Source: Hirundichthys speculiger (lineage: Eukaryota; Chordata; Actinopteri; Beloniformes; Exocoetidae). From it: DNA of 64,000 nucleotides. The stretch is taken from contig JAGFBZ010002039.1 in NCBI GenBank assembly GCA_018398805.1, positions 186,001-250,000 on the forward strand. Direction: 5' to 3'. Shown one piece after another: positions 32,486 to 44,868 of the stretch; within the stretch, counting starts at the first letter, position 1, and every line of letters starts with the position of its first letter. The notes beneath the pieces are model-generated. The model had not been told where the DNA came from. It saw only the letters and a program-made list of their open reading frames with translations, and did not search any database. The translations under genes were made by a program, and so were the position numbers.

Positions 32486-35398
32486 TCATTAGCATTAGCA
32501 CCTACTGCCGCTACCTTTCTGCTGGGCGTGGGCGTATGACGATGCATGCACGACAGTATATGACTGACGTATGTAACTAGGTGCGCTTATTTTATCTCTC
32601 TGAGAAGGAGAGACAAGCAAAGAGTGAGAAAAGCCTGTAATTCAATGCCTGCAGCTAAAAGCAAATGCGTGACAATGTATACTTGAATATTCACAATATA
32701 GTCATTTTGTACATCGCACAGAGTACAAGCCGCAATACATCGAGTATACTCGATATATCGGCCCAGCCCTAATTATAAAGTCATAAATCATTCTGACAAA
32801 ACAGACAAGTTATGGCTTCGGGTCTCTGCATGGATGGCACCATAAAAAAGAAAATCAAAAAGTTCTATGGAACAGCTTCTAGAAAGAATAACACACAGTA
32901 AAAAGAGGACTGGATTTGGATACCCCTGATGTAAGTGAAGGCCTCTCAGTGCAAAACAGCAACTGAAATGTAAATATAACTCTTGACAGAAAAGAACTCT
33001 GTTACTGGTTTCTGCCACACTGAGGAAGTTGTCATATGAGGAGAATAAAAGTTAAGAAATGAGTGCATGTTTTGAGTTTTCTCAGGATATTGTACACATC
33101 TGAGATGTAACAACAGTTTCTGCACACTGATAAAAAAAAAAAAAAAACTGTTTAAATTAGACATTCTGCACCTTTTTTTTAATTGGTACAATTTCCTGAG
33201 GTCTAGATGGAATTTTTCTTATACGCTTTAGTCAAAATATCACAGCGATACAGTCCAACAGCTCCCCTTTCAGCATATCTTTAAAGGTTTGTCCACGGCT
33301 GGCAAATTTAGGGAGTGGAGTCGGCCACTGGGCTCAACTCACCTCTCTGCTCAGAGGGGTGTGCATCTTCTGGAATGAGTAGCCCCATTCACACAGTCAC
33401 CTCAATACCCTTCTGCTGTTACTCTGCCTCGCAGTGCAGTGTGACATGCTTGGAAGCAGAAGAGTATAACACTTTGTTAAATCATTGCTAGATCTCTGTT
33501 CCTAGGGAGGTAGTAAACAGAGGTGTAAAAAGTGAAGCAACTTATGCGTGAAATGTCAATCCAAAGCACATTGGAGGACCTGTGAAAGATAACCCATTGC
33601 CAAAATGCCAAGGCAAAAACACTTTTAGACCATGGCTAGAAAAATGGGCCCAAGTGACAAGTAAGCTAAAGACCAAGTGGAGGAACGGTTAAATAAATGG
33701 CAAATGGCTTTAATATACCTTCATATGTAACAAAGAAGCCTAGGTGCAGACACAGAGGAAGGCAACATTAAATGGACATCAATATCACTAAATATTCCCA
33801 TTTCCATATCTCCTTCAAAAATATATGGATATATGTTTTAATACTACTATAATGTTGGGCCTTAACTGAAAGGGGACATTGAGAAAGTTTTTGAACGTCA
33901 TCTCCTACCATGGACATATCCAATCAGAACCGAGGCTTCAAGGCTGACTTGAAGTACCTAAATTCCTGAAAGTTCTTGATGCAGGGCTGTTCCTGATGAT
34001 GGAGACATGTGCCACAGTTGAGGTCCCAGACCTCTGCTAATGTAAACCTGCCGGTTAAGAACATGTTGCTGACTTGGGACTACAACGGTGAGGAAAAGGA
34101 CCGTCTTCAGACCACAGAACACCAGAATGTTAAATGGAAACACACATTGTGCCTTTGTGGGATCATCATCAAAATAAAGAGGGGATCACCTGTGTATCTT
34201 TACATCACAAACTGCGTGTGAAAGTTCCTAGTGTCAGTTTTGCACAACCTACTTCACAGCAACAGCGAACACTGAACAATGTTGAGTGAAGGAAAAATGC
34301 AGAAGCTGGATAATTCTACTCAGTGCTAAGTCTGGGATGTCACAGAATCCTACAAATCTGAACAGTTGCCTGAGTGACACATTTTTCAGACTCAAAACTA
34401 AGCTCCAGGGTTTTGTTGTGTCAGTTTTTTGACTTTGTAATAATGTCAAACACCTAAATCTAATCACAAGGACATTTTGTTTTACATATTTCCCTTGAAA
34501 CAATTGTTTTGGCAACAGTCATGCCCACGTTTGATAAATGCATCTCAATACACTGTTTGTTATAATCTGAATATGATATAATCCTTTACGCCCCTCAGAA
34601 AATGTCACATGCAATGCAGCTGTCCCCAGTTTACTGATCAACTAGGAGCAACCAGTTAATCGTAAACGCTGTATTCAACCAGGGCACTTCATCAGCTCAG
34701 TTGGGGAGACGCAGGACGCAGAGTGAAGGTATCGGTTATCAGTAGAGGCTCATGAGATATGTGTCACTGAGCCCAGCTGGAGGAGCACCTGCCTCAGCTG
34801 TCAGTCACCCTGCACAGCTCACCAGGCTGCCGGTCAACTGCCTGCACGGACGTTCCTGCTCCAATACTCCCAGAGGATGATACACGAGTTAGCAAGCAAA
34901 TCACTACACATACATATAAGGGTACATTGGTTTAAATTATGCAAACCATAATTTCTGTCCCCGTTCATTCATGTAATCTGATTCGTTTGGCCTGCCTAAC
35001 GATTTTAGTTCCACATAAGGGACAACTGAACTAAACTAACTGAATCCAGCTTTTTTCCGACTATAACTCAATAAAAAACAATATGGTTATAGAACAACAC
35101 AAACATCCTCGTAGTTCTGACAACAGTTCAACCCCGTGTGTGTTAAATAATAAAACTTAATCAATCTCCTTTGCAGCGGATCTATTACGTTAAGTTACCG
35201 CATGAACAACTTGCTATCTTTGCTAAATAAAGCTAGCTAGAGCCGAGCTTAAAACCTGTCTGAGCTCACTATTGATCCAGATACACACGAATACACGTGT
35301 GACTAAATGTGTTTTGTTTTTAGCAGTGATAAAATAAGTTGAAGGGCTCTAAGTGCCGGTCCCTGCCAGGGTTGACTGGTGTGAGTGGTGCCTGTTAC

Positions 35399-35560
35399 CT
35401 GCTGTCTGAGAGCTAGCACTCCCTGCTACACCATAATCAGCTGCCCTCCTGGTTTCAAGGCGTTGTCGGCAACACTTCCCCGGGATTGTTGCAGGCACGT
35501 CCGGCTCGAAACTGCTTCAAAAATCTAGAATCTATAGACCAAGAGCAAGAAGCTTGGCTG
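35399..35560 (-). other. ube2f: Candidate non-coding first exon and promoter region of UBE2F
   Basis: On the minus strand a good donor (CAG|GTAACAGG) sits at 35399/35398. It follows sequence that is richer in GC and poorer in repeats than its surroundings, and this is the only plausible 5' end upstream of the acceptor at 26711. The right-hand limit (about 35,560) is a guess; no TATA box is evident. This is an inference from splice-site quality and position, not from homology. Confidence 0.45.
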
Positions 35561-37328
35561 ATTTCGAAATCAGCTGTCAGAACTTCGCTCTGGTGTCATG
35601 GGGAACGGAAGTGCAGTAAATGCCTTTCGTTATTGTTGTTGTCCGTGTAGACATGGGTGCAGATAAATAGTTCCGCAATGAGAAGAGTTCCAGTCGATCC
35701 TAGAATTTGAACACTGGTATTTAAGACATTAATGTGGTGCTGTTTCCCTGTGGTTGTGTGGCATATTTTAGTGTTCAAAAGTCTGTCATTCTTTATATAA
35801 GAATTATATTGTGTTTATTAATTACATCATTAATGCAGCACAAATGAACTTTTTCTATTTGAATTTCAGAGGTTTGCCCCTGCAGGCATTGAGGTTAAGT
35901 CGCTTTTACAAGATTGTCTTTTACTCTTATTCGGTCTCATGATTGGTCACTTTCTCATCTTCTACTTCACTACTGCTCCCTTGAGTCTCTAGTTGCATCT
36001 GTCACAAGTGATGACTGGAACAGGAATCCAAAGTTACAGCAGGCTGTTTCTTGTCAATAGTAGGGACAGGAGACCACGAGAACGAGACTATACAAAACTA
36101 AATGGAACTCAAAATTCCTCCAAATGAAAATGTAACTGATATTTTAAGATGGAAAAACTTATTCGTGCTGCTTTAAGGTTTCAATTATTGTGGCTAGAGC
36201 TCAGAAAAGACTGTAAATGACTGCAGACATGTACAATGCACAAGTCAATTTGCCTGTTGGATTTTACTATTTGGTTATTCAGTGCTACAGTGCCACCTTG
36301 TGGTTTCTTTGCGTAATGTTTTGGGACTTTCGCTTCCTGTTCTGACATAGTGAAAAGCAGGCGGTAAAATGAAGACGATATGCCGCCACTCCATCGATTA
36401 TCTTTAGCTAGCACCCTTTGGAAGTAGAATGAGGTAAAAGGCAATGATTCTATGCTTATTGTTAGTGGCTTATTTGGTATTTTTTGTGCATTTACAACAT
36501 TTCACGTTATGACATATGTAAGTGAAACTACAGATTAGCTTTGACTGTGTTTATTTAAAATAAACACAGTCAAAGCTAATCTGTAGTTATTTTCTGTAGT
36601 TTTCACAGTGCATGTGGTACATGTGGTGCTGGTGGTAATCTTCCACAATGAAGACACCAATAAAGACTACGCACTCATTTGAAGCTCAGTGCGTATCGCT
36701 TCTTCATACCAGAGGTGCTGCTACAAAGATATACCTGTCAAGTATGCCGTTTTTACTCTTCTATCGTCCTCCCGTATTAGTATTTTTCCAATAAATCTCC
36801 CGTATTTTAACCTGCGATATTAAAAAATAATAATACTGCATCGGGCGGAGTAAAAAAAAAAAAAAAAAAAAAAGAAATTCCCCATCTGAGATCTGTCACT
36901 TGCCTCGCGATAACTGCCACAGCAGTAGCACACTACAGGTACTGTAGGTGGTAGATGTCGCGAGGTTAATGTGTGACATCCGATGAGTGACAGCGCGCGA
37001 AGAAAAAAAAGATTGTTACAGAGAATAGGGTTGCGCTCTTCCTTCATGTAAAATAAATTACTCTGGACCAGTCCACAAATAAACTCCTTCCAAAACAGTC
37101 ATAAAAAATGCAAAGTCTGCAACAAATGAGTACAACAAGTCATTAAAAGTGTAAAGAAAAGTCACGTGAAATGAGATGAAAAACTATGAAAGAAGAGCAA
37201 TATGAAATGAAAACAATGTGTGGAATGAAAATCAAATGAAAATGTAAATACAAGTAATGTTAAATAAACAAAAAATATGCAAATCCCTTCAAATGATTAC
37301 TCTACATATATACCCCTTTTGTGGCATA
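35561..37328. other. Intergenic region upstream of UBE2F
   Basis: Besides the palindrome it holds a poly(A) tract (36851-36872) and, at 36740-36810, repeated CCCGTATT motifs like those of a common fish repeat. No host gene was recognised; the short ORF starting ATGGGGAACGG at 35599 stops after 23 codons. Confidence 0.45.
36526..36588. repeat. 63-bp almost perfect palindrome
   Basis: Two 31-base arms (36526-36556 and 36558-36588) are exact reverse complements around one central A. The arm core is AGCTTTGACTGTGTTTATTT. A further partial copy of the arm end (TCTGTAGTTTTCAC) follows at 36593. No transposon end is visible. Confidence 0.95.
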
Positions 37329-37912
37329 CAGTGGAGGAAATAAGTATTTGATCCCCCGCTGATTTTGGCAGTTGTCATACTAAGAAATAAATGAACAGTC
37401 TCAGATTTTTAATGGCAGCTTTATTTTAACAGTTATAGAAAGAATATTGAAAAAAAAATGAGAAAATTACATGAAATGATAAATAAAAATTAATTTGTAA
37501 GTCATTGAGGGAAATAAGTATTTGATCCCTGACCAACCTTGACCAGTGTTGGTTCCCATTGGCATACTCCTAATCTCACTGAAGTAATTACCTGCATGAG
37601 AGACACCTGTTCCAAATAGTCACCTGTATAAAAAGCCATCTGCCCACAGACTCAGTAATACTCCACCATCTCCACCATGGGCAAGACTAAAGAGCTGTCA
37701 AAAGATGTCAGGAACAAAGTTGTTGAACTCCACAAGGCTGGAATGGGCTACAAAACCATAAGTAAGAAGCTGAATGAGAAGGTGACAACTGATGGTGCAA
37801 TTATTTGGAAGTGGAAGAAGAACAACATGACTGTTAATCGACCTAGGCTGGGGGCTCCATGGAAGATATCACCTCGTGGGGTCTCAATGATCATGAGAAA
37901 GGTTAGAGATCA
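37329..37912 (+). mobile_element. Tc1-like element, 5' part
   Basis: CAGTGGAGGAAATAAGTATT follows TA (37327-37328). The unit GGAAATAAGTATTTGATCCC occurs at the outer end and again at about 37509, the paired-direct-repeat layout of Tc1 elements with long terminal repeats. A transposase start follows at 37677. The element is cut off near 37912, where LINE-tail-like sequence begins. Confidence 0.85.
37677..37912 (+). pseudogene. Tc1-like transposase N-terminus, truncated
   Basis: [20 protein letters not shown] and the following [10 protein letters not shown] motif are the paired helix-turn-helix DNA-binding region of fish Tc1 transposases (normally about 340 aa). After about 78 codons the similarity ends. 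The DDE catalytic domain is missing. Confidence 0.85.
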
Positions 37913-37914
37913 GC

Positions 37915-38062
37915 TGAGGAGCCTCAGTGCACTGCTGGCCCATGTCCTACTATGTTTTTCTGTTTCTTGTATGTTTATTGGACGATGTACTGAAATTAAT
38001 TTTGTTGTACTGGGACACTGGCTCAATTACAATAAAGTGATCTTGAATCTTGAATCTTGAAT
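37915..38062 (+). repeat. LINE-like 3' tail
   Basis: Sequence ending ATTACAATAAAGTGATC followed by three TTGAATC units looks like a LINE 3' end with its tandem tail. It abuts the truncated Tc1 element with no gap. Confidence 0.5.
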
Positions 38063-40274
38063 CATGAAAAATAAATTGCTATTTTAAGTGTCTGACAAGA
38101 CTAAAAAATGTTATTCCACTTAAGTGCTATTGTGTAAGATGAACTGAGGTTATCTTAACTTTGTATATGTACAAAAAAATTGATGAAAATTAGTATTTGT
38201 TCAAGTATCTCAGCCTGGTTACTGTCATCTTGTTATAGGTCTGTACATGTTGACTACCAGAGTCACACAATCAACTGTCAGTAGATGCAAAAGGAGGAGA
38301 GTTCATAGCCATTGAACCACAGAACTAGATCAGTACAGTAACATTCAGGGAAAACAGGTCAGTGTTAATAATAATAATTATGAATAATAGATCTATTATT
38401 ATAGATAATAGATGATAATAGAGTATCCAATAATAAGACTTACAGTTGTTTAAACTCAGGAATTTAAGGGCATAACACCTTCTTATCTTATTGAACTTAA
38501 AGTTCCATATTAGTCCAACAGAGTACTTTGCTCTAAGATTGCAAGCTTACTTGTGGTTCATAGAGTTTTTTAAAATAGGGAAGCAGAGCCTTCAGCGATC
38601 AGGTTCCTCTCTTACAATTAAACTTATTTGAACTGAATTTAATTTCTTACACTCCTGCTTTATTTATGTACTTTTTTCTTTTGCACTCATTCAATTTTAT
38701 TATTACAGAAAAAGGTACAATTAATCTAGGAAAGCTGATTGCAAATAGAAAATCAGTTTATTCATTTCTTGCAGCCAACTCAAATAGCCCTCAAGCATCT
38801 GGACAAAACTGTGATTCACTAAGCCAGTTGTTATGGAGACAAGATGAGCTTGGGGAGTCATGACCTGCTATTGTAAACAAGAAAATGTTCTTGACTGTCC
38901 TGTTTGGTCAGATAAGAGTTTCTTTTTTTACTGGCAAAACAGAGGGGCCTATTCATCTTGGCATGAGTGATTATTTTGCATTTCATCTACATCTGTTTAG
39001 ACAGGTGTTGGCCATTAGGCTTTCTGCGATGTTCTTACGCTAAAGGATTTGCCCCTGCAACAATGTTGTTGCTCACTCACTCCACCTCACGTGGTGCGCT
39101 TCACACATTGCTTTTGTTTTTTAGCGGATGTGAAATGAGGACAAAGGATGCATCTGAATGTTTTCATGGAAGGGCTTTCATACTGTGTTGGAACCACAAA
39201 AGAGAACCCTCAGATAGTCAGAGACTGGACTTTCTGAATCATGAAAAAGACTGAGCAAACAGGAGAGGTAAAGCCTTGCCAAGGTAAAATGCAGTGCTGT
39301 CTGGTCAAAGAATTCAAGGAGAGTTTACAGAAGATGCCCAAAACATTTACAAAACTGAACTTTCCTGCCTTTCTTGCAGTGACACAACAATGCCAAACTC
39401 CAGCACTTAAAATGAAAGCCCTCAATTTGAAATGAAATACTATTTTCCCATTCTGGGTTTTGAGCATCAACAACCAAGTGAATGGGGGAGATTTGGAACA
39501 AAGAGGGGAGGATTAACCTACTGAAAATGCCTCAGGAGGAATTCTTCTGTTTATTTTATTCAGAAGCCTCTTAAAAGTTAAATGTTTAATTAGCTTTGTT
39601 CAACTTTGATGTTTGCCACAGAGACCCAACAGCGACTTGGAAATTATTTACCTGGGAGTCAACAACAGCAGCCATCTTCATGCTAAATAGAAAAATATTA
39701 GGATTTGTCTCTTACTGCCATGTTGTGAGGCAATATTAAACATTTTCTGACACATTTTAAGGCAATTTACAGAAAACTTTACGTCAGCATTTGATACCTC
39801 ACTCCACCATCATGGAACTACAGCTGAAAATAGTCTGGATTAAAAATCTTTGTGAAAATAGATGGCAGTGCCCAAAGAATGTTTCTGAGAACAAACACAG
39901 AGGAGGGGGATGATCATAAGCCCGTATGACTGAATTTAAATAGCTGGGGGGAGAACCTGCTGTCACTGTTCAGGGCGGTGTTGGTGGCAGCCATGGGTAG
40001 CCAGTGGAGTTCAACGAGAACTGGAGTAACATGAGTCAATGAAACATTTTACAAGCTCCTGCATTCTGGAACATTCTTGAGGATTTCACAGAGCATGAAG
40101 GAACATCATAGCCATGGCCTGTACCAGGAGCTGGGTGGCATACTGAGTTAAATATGGCCTGATTTTGCTGAGGGTGTAAAGGTGAAAAGCAACGTGGCTA
40201 AAGATTGAACATTGCCAGAGAGGACATATGGCCTTTTATTGTCAGGTTTCTTGTGACCTTTCTTGGGTAGATAG
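38063..40274. other. Intergenic DNA, nothing recognised
   Basis: AT-rich. Small ORFs only, none with a recognisable domain. ATAAT-rich low complexity at 38370-38430. Confidence 0.4.
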
Positions 40275-40900
40275 CAGAGGTGGGGACTCAAGTCTGTGAC
40301 TTAGAATCAAATCACACTTAATTAGTCCACACCAGTAACTTGAGACTTGATCTGTCATGGTTAGGGTTGGGCATCTTATGTTTTTCTTCTTTGTACTCTT
40401 AGTTTGGTCTGCTTTTCTTGAGTTCCTTGTGTTCTGTTTCCTGGTTTACTTTGAAGGTCTGTCTGTTCCTCGTTGTGTTCCACTTTACTTCCTTCTGTTC
40501 ATCTTCCTGATTGTTTGCACCTGCATCTCACTTGTTATATCTTGTCTTTTCCCCTCTTCCTTTCTGGTTTGTCTGTTGTTCCTCCCTTCTGGTTAGTCTG
40601 TTCATCTTTGCTGTCATCGTCCCATGTTCCTGGCTCCTGCGTTTCTCTTGTGTTTCTACCCTGTCCTTTTACCACCCCACCCCCCGAATACCTCAGCTAA
40701 GTTTTTATTTTCAAGTTTCAAGACGTTTCAAGAAGTTCTTGTTGGAAACTCCTGCCTCCTGACCTCCTGCAGTTTGCGTCCTTAACCTAAACCCTGGCAT
40801 GATCTAGACTTGCAATTTGAGACTTGTGAATTTTTCAGCATTTCAAGTTGCCACCGCGTTTTCCTGTCAAAATGCCATTCCTTTTTCTATCACCAGACAT
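40275..40900 (+). repeat. Dispersed teleost repeat split by an insertion
   Basis: GCAGAGGTGGGGACTCAAGT and CTTGAGACTTGATCT on the left, then AGACTTGCAATTTGAGACTT on the right of 40799, belong to a widespread 'GACTCGAGTC'-type fish repeat. A 446-bp insert separates them. Confidence 0.5.
40354..40799. mobile_element. Insert with terminal inverted repeat-like ends, class unknown
   Basis: Flanked by TGATCT on both sides (40348-40353 and 40800-40805). The ends GTCATGGTTAGGGTT and AACCTAAACCCTGGCA are partly inverted copies. The body is pyrimidine-rich and has no domain. Confidence 0.45.
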
Positions 40901-41657
40901 AGCCTTTTGCAGGCAATGCTGCAAATATTATTTCAAATCATATTATTTGATACACTCGTTCACAGTGCACATTGTGTTGCTTCCAGAGACATTAGAGATG
41001 GTTAGCTAACTTAATAACTGTTTAGCTACAACCTTCTAATACTAGCTGACGGCAAGTGTAAAAATGATCAGATGTTATTAACAGTAGCTACCGGAAGGCT
41101 ACTGATTTATTGTTGATCACATTATGGGCTTATGAGATTGCAAGAGGGATATTTATTAGATTATAAAATGTCCAGAGTTATGATAACACTGTGCATGCTT
41201 TAAACCGCTTAAATATAACAGTGATAGCATTACAGCAGTGCAACAGGTTTTAAGTGAACCCGTTGATTTCTAGGAGTTAATAAAATGTTAATTATAGTCA
41301 TAACAGACTTAGGGCCTGATTTACTAAAGGTTTGCATGCGTAAAAACGTGTGCAAACTTGACACCACCCGCAAACCAATGTGCAAGCTGATCTACTAACA
41401 GCGTGCAAAGAGGACTGCGCCTCTCAAATGAGCAAAATAGCACACGCTGTTCATTTAGTACTTTTGCTCTGATGAATAATCAATATGGGGCGTACCCGCC
41501 AGAAAGCGCTAAATACTGGGAGGGGAAAATGCAAATAGGTTCATTTACCACACGCAATGAGATTTACCAACCCTGAAAGTAATTGCGGGGATTGTGATTG
41601 CGTCTGTATTTAATACGTTCGAAAGGAAGGTGCTAATCTGCCCAGCATTACGCACCA

Positions 41658-41780
41658 ATGGCTGCTGTTATTGTGGCAAGGAGGCGACATCGCCAAAATC
41701 AAAGAATACGCAGAGAGAGAGTCTTTCGGACTCGTGTAAATTTGTTTGGAATGAATGAAAACCAGATAGTTGAAACTTAA
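41658..41780 (+). pseudogene. Harbinger transposase N-terminal stub, copy 2
   Basis: A 40-codon frame MAAVIVARRRHRQ, RIRRERVFRTRVNLF, GMNENQIVET and then TAA. This is the best-preserved stub. It aligns with the basic N-terminus of PIF/Harbinger transposases; the DDE nuclease domain is deleted. It is convergent with the Myb-like ORF. Confidence 0.7.
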
Positions 41781-42002
41781 GGGCTGATTTGGAGCCGGTC
41801 ACAAGCACATGCAAAAGGTGAAATATTTTATTTGAATGTTAAATCGAGTATTATTCAGCAAAAGGTTGCCACAGGAGGCACATTCATTTTTTTATTTGTG
41901 ATAATAAATAAATCACGTGTTTTCATGGAGAAAAAAGTGTTTCTTATTGTGCGCCTACCTTGTTCTGCAGTTGGCTCTAGCGTGTCAGACCCCGTATCCC
42001 TG

Positions 42003-42371
42003 TTATCTGCTCCTCGCAGAAGGTGAGCTGCACCTGCTGGTTAGAGGCATCTCCTCCGCAGGCATCTCTTCCGCAGGCCCTCCACCTGTCTTGTTTGCCG
42101 AAGTTTTATTAAAGGCCACTTTTTCTTTAGTTCTTCGCCTTATATCTTGCCACCTTCTTTTAACCTCATCTGCCTTTTTTTTTGTTTTACCAACTGCATT
42201 TATTCTATCGCAGATTTTCTCCCATTTTGCGTTTCTTTTGGTGATGTTTAAATTTCTTTGCTGTAGTTCATGAATGTGTTTATTTGCCTCTTCCACTAAT
42301 ATCTCTAACTCCAACTCGTCAAATTTCATTTTGCTCTTGCGTCTATCCTGCTTTCCATCCAGACTCTCCAT
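42003..42371 (-). CDS. Harbinger Myb/SANT-like DNA-binding ORF, copy 2
   Basis: A 122-codon open frame nearly identical to copy 1 over the Myb/SANT-like domain (FDELELEILVEEANKH, AKWEKICDRINAVGKTKKKA). It differs by an extra NKTSA segment before GGGPAEEMP and by a different C-terminus (SARSR), caused by a short insertion near the donor. The frame has not been broken. Confidence 0.8.
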   Translation of the reverse strand: MESLDGKQDRRKSKMKFDELELEILVEEANKHIHELQQRNLNITKRNAKWEKICDRINAVGKTKKKADEVKRRWQDIRRRTKEKVAFNKTSANKTGGGPAEEMPAEEMPLTSRCSSPSARSR

Positions 42372-42735
42372 GGCGCAAACCTTAAGACACGCAACACCTC
42401 ATTTAAATACTGCGGTTTGCACCCGTTATCAATTGCGCGAGCATTCTTAGTTGATCACCCGCAAAACACACAACAACAGCACGCGCAAACTTTTTCAGTG
42501 CACACGCAATTTAGTACTCTTTATTTAGGATCTTAGTAAATCAGGCCCTTAACGTGGACTTGCTAAAAATTACTTCTGAGATTGTCTGGTAGACAGTAAA
42601 AGTGGTAACGCATCCCCGCATCTCCCATCTCTTGCTCTCGTCAGCTACGCACAGAGGAGAGATCGTCAAAGTGAGTGTACCTTCCGTAGATTTTGCGTAC
42701 GGGCGTACATGGATACTGAATGTACATGTACATTC

Positions 42736-42805
42736 ACATCGCGGTTTTTCACCATTCGGGGGGGGGTCACAGCCCCCATTAACCGCAAAGTGTGGGGGAT
42801 TACTG
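42736..42805. mobile_element. pogo/Tigger-like right-end fragment
   Basis: GCGGTTTTTCACC, CCCCCATTAACCGC and GGGGGATTACTG followed by TA match the right end of 18126-18341. The left part was not identified. It lies just outside Harbinger copy 2. Confidence 0.65.
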
Positions 42806-44804
42806 TACAAGGAGAAGCCTTTAGCATCAGTGTCCAATGCAGCTGGTAAAGACTACACACAATTAACATTAAGAAGTGGTGAATTTTTAAATCAAATACA
42901 TTATTCTTAATATTAATAACAAAATAACAGCATAGGTTATGTTCTGAAGCCTTGCCAAAATGCAAGGTGAACTGATAGTTAACACGGAGTGGAAAAGAAA
43001 CCAAAAAAACAACTTTACACCACCTCTTCTGCAACCAACTTTTATTTACAGATTTTTCATACTTGCTTCAGTCCCACTGAGGGTCACAGACGAGCTGAGC
43101 TTATCCCAGCTGGTACCAGGGAATACACCCTGGACAGGTTGCCAGTTCATCTCAAGTCCAACCGTCTTATGAGGACTTGTTCTTTCTTTTTTAGATACAC
43201 ACCCCACAATGATGCTGGAGCATGTGCTGCTGGCATGTCTGACTGTGCAGGTAGTGTTTCAGGGCACTGGTGGAACCTTGGACTCCTTTTGTTTTTCTGA
43301 GTTTCTTCAGAGACACTAAGGGGTCCTAACCAACCCGCAGTGTTTGACACCCTGAAATTAAATTATTAATTACATGATTGACACCGCTCTTTATAAGTGA
43401 AAACACTCTCACGTGTATTTTTTTTGTATGTATCTTGGTATGTGTTTATGAGCACATTTGCATTGCATTTTGTAACTAATTTACATTCTGTTTTGAGTTG
43501 GACTGGATTGAGTTGCTAAAACAAACAGATTTTTCTACTATACCCCCAAAATGCTTCTTATCTTTCCTTTTTAGGCACTTTGACCCACTTCACATAATGA
43601 CTCTTAGCAGAACCTGGAAGCAGATTATTCATCAAAGGTTTAAATAGTCAAATTTGGCAGAAAATGTCAACCTTTTTTGCTTTGTTAAATATTTGACTAG
43701 CCACTTCAGGCATCACTTTGTAAATATCTATGGACCAGATGCTCCACAAATGTTGTTAAAATGACTTTGCTAAAGCTGTTTATCATCTAGATTGACTTTG
43801 AACAGTTATTGTTTGTTTAATATCTTGTTGGACTAGAGCACTAAGAAAACATGTAACATGTTCTCTCTCTTGTTAGATTTTCTATATGCTGATGATTTGC
43901 TAACTCCAAGTTAAACCTCTAGGGGTGATGGAAATTTCATGAGTTCTATTGGTATTTGGTCAAACTGTAAACCCGAGAATTTGACCAATTAGATTTTTTT
44001 TTTAAATAACCATGTGGTATTTGATTAAAAGCCAGCTGATCAACTCCGAAAATGTAGTTCTTTGATTTTTTTTTTCTCAGTCTCATTTTTACACTACTAG
44101 TTAGTGAAGTGATGTCTGTGTGCCAGCTGAGATCCAGCTGTGACTGCAGCAGCAGTGACAGAAGCCCAGTGGCTCCAGTCTTAATCATGTTAAAGCCAAG
44201 TGTTGCTCCTGAGGCTTTTCTCTCCCTGCTGCACCAAATGACCCAGATCTCTGACTTGTGTCTACTTAGTTTAAAGGAAAAAGTGTCTGCAAGTGCATGA
44301 CTAATACATTAGTCATCGCGATACGAAGCATGTTTGATCCTGCATGTTTTCAGTCCTGCTGCGCAGCTGTTGTTTCCATCTGTCAAGAAAATCAAGACAA
44401 ACGTTTGCAATTTTATTAGCATGCAAACGATAATTGAAATACAATATGAAAGTATTAAAAAGCTTTAATTTGATTATATAAAATCTGGATATAATACACT
44501 CCTTGTCAAGAAAGATGAATATTTTCAAAACTTTTTTCACATGAAAATATTGAAGGTGAGGAGGTATAAGTTATTTTTAGCTCAGATCTAGCGCAGATAA
44601 AGATGCACTTTTACTGAGGAGATTTAAACATCTAATCATTAGACGTATGACACACTCGCTGTGTGAGAGAACAGCTTGTCTGGTTTGAAGTCAGTCCATC
44701 TCATCCTGTCAGTGAGTTCCTGTCTGAGCCTGGCAGCAATCAAGTATAGCACAAATCGTATACACATCTAAAACAATAAAGATTAGGGCATCTCTTGAAC
44801 ATTC
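42806..44804. other. Intergenic DNA
   Basis: Apart from the fragment at 43072-43165 nothing was recognised. Poly(T) tracts occur near 43418 and 44070. Confidence 0.4.
43072..43165 (-). repeat. SINE-like repeat fragment
   Basis: GAGCTTATCCCAGCTGG, CACCCTGGACAGGTTGCCAG and TTCATC are characteristic of the repeat also seen at 56090-56345. Confidence 0.6.
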
Positions 44805-44868
44805 ATCAAATCAAATCAAATCAAATATACTTTATTGATCCCCCAAGGGGGAAATTCAAGTTTCAAGT
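44805..44868 (-). repeat. LINE-type tail (ATCAA)n
   Basis: Tandem ATCAA units followed by ACTTTATTGATCCCC and GGGGGAAATTCAAG, the reverse complement of a common teleost LINE 3' end. Harbinger copy 3 inserted right beside it. Confidence 0.6.

Larger units (their letters stand above)
26711..35398 (-). other. ube2f: UBE2F 5' intron (8.7 kb)
   Basis: Runs from the acceptor at 26711 to the candidate 5' exon. It holds a hAT with a transposase C-terminal remnant, a pogo-like element inside hAT fragments, and a decayed BED-type hAT transposase gene. Sequence at 26820-27060 resembles 1551-1760 (shared GCTCTGAACAAAATGA-like stretch), a faint unnamed repeat. I see nothing definite in 28720-29270 or 32771-35390. 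Confidence 0.6.
41312..42548 (-). mobile_element. PIF/Harbinger element, copy 2 (no nested hAT: empty site)
   Basis: Same termini as copy 1, inverted in the window, with TTA duplicated on both sides (41309-41311 and 42549-42551). The position holding hAT in copies 1 and 3 reads straight through here as a single GTGCCTCC (reverse complement around 41875), so this is the pre-insertion state. The Myb-like ORF (42371-42003) and transposase stub (41658-41780) are both present. It carries an extra ~35 bp before the exon-1 donor relative to the other copies. Confidence 0.9.

Noticed and set aside
35599..35670. Short ORF MGNGSAVNAF divergent from UBE2F
   Set aside because: Stops after 23 codons; no downstream exon seen. 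The Gly-2 start looked like a myristoylation signal but support is lacking.
42541..43034. Overlapping ORFs right of Harbinger copy 2
   Set aside because: They cross pogo-like repeat ends and have no domain.
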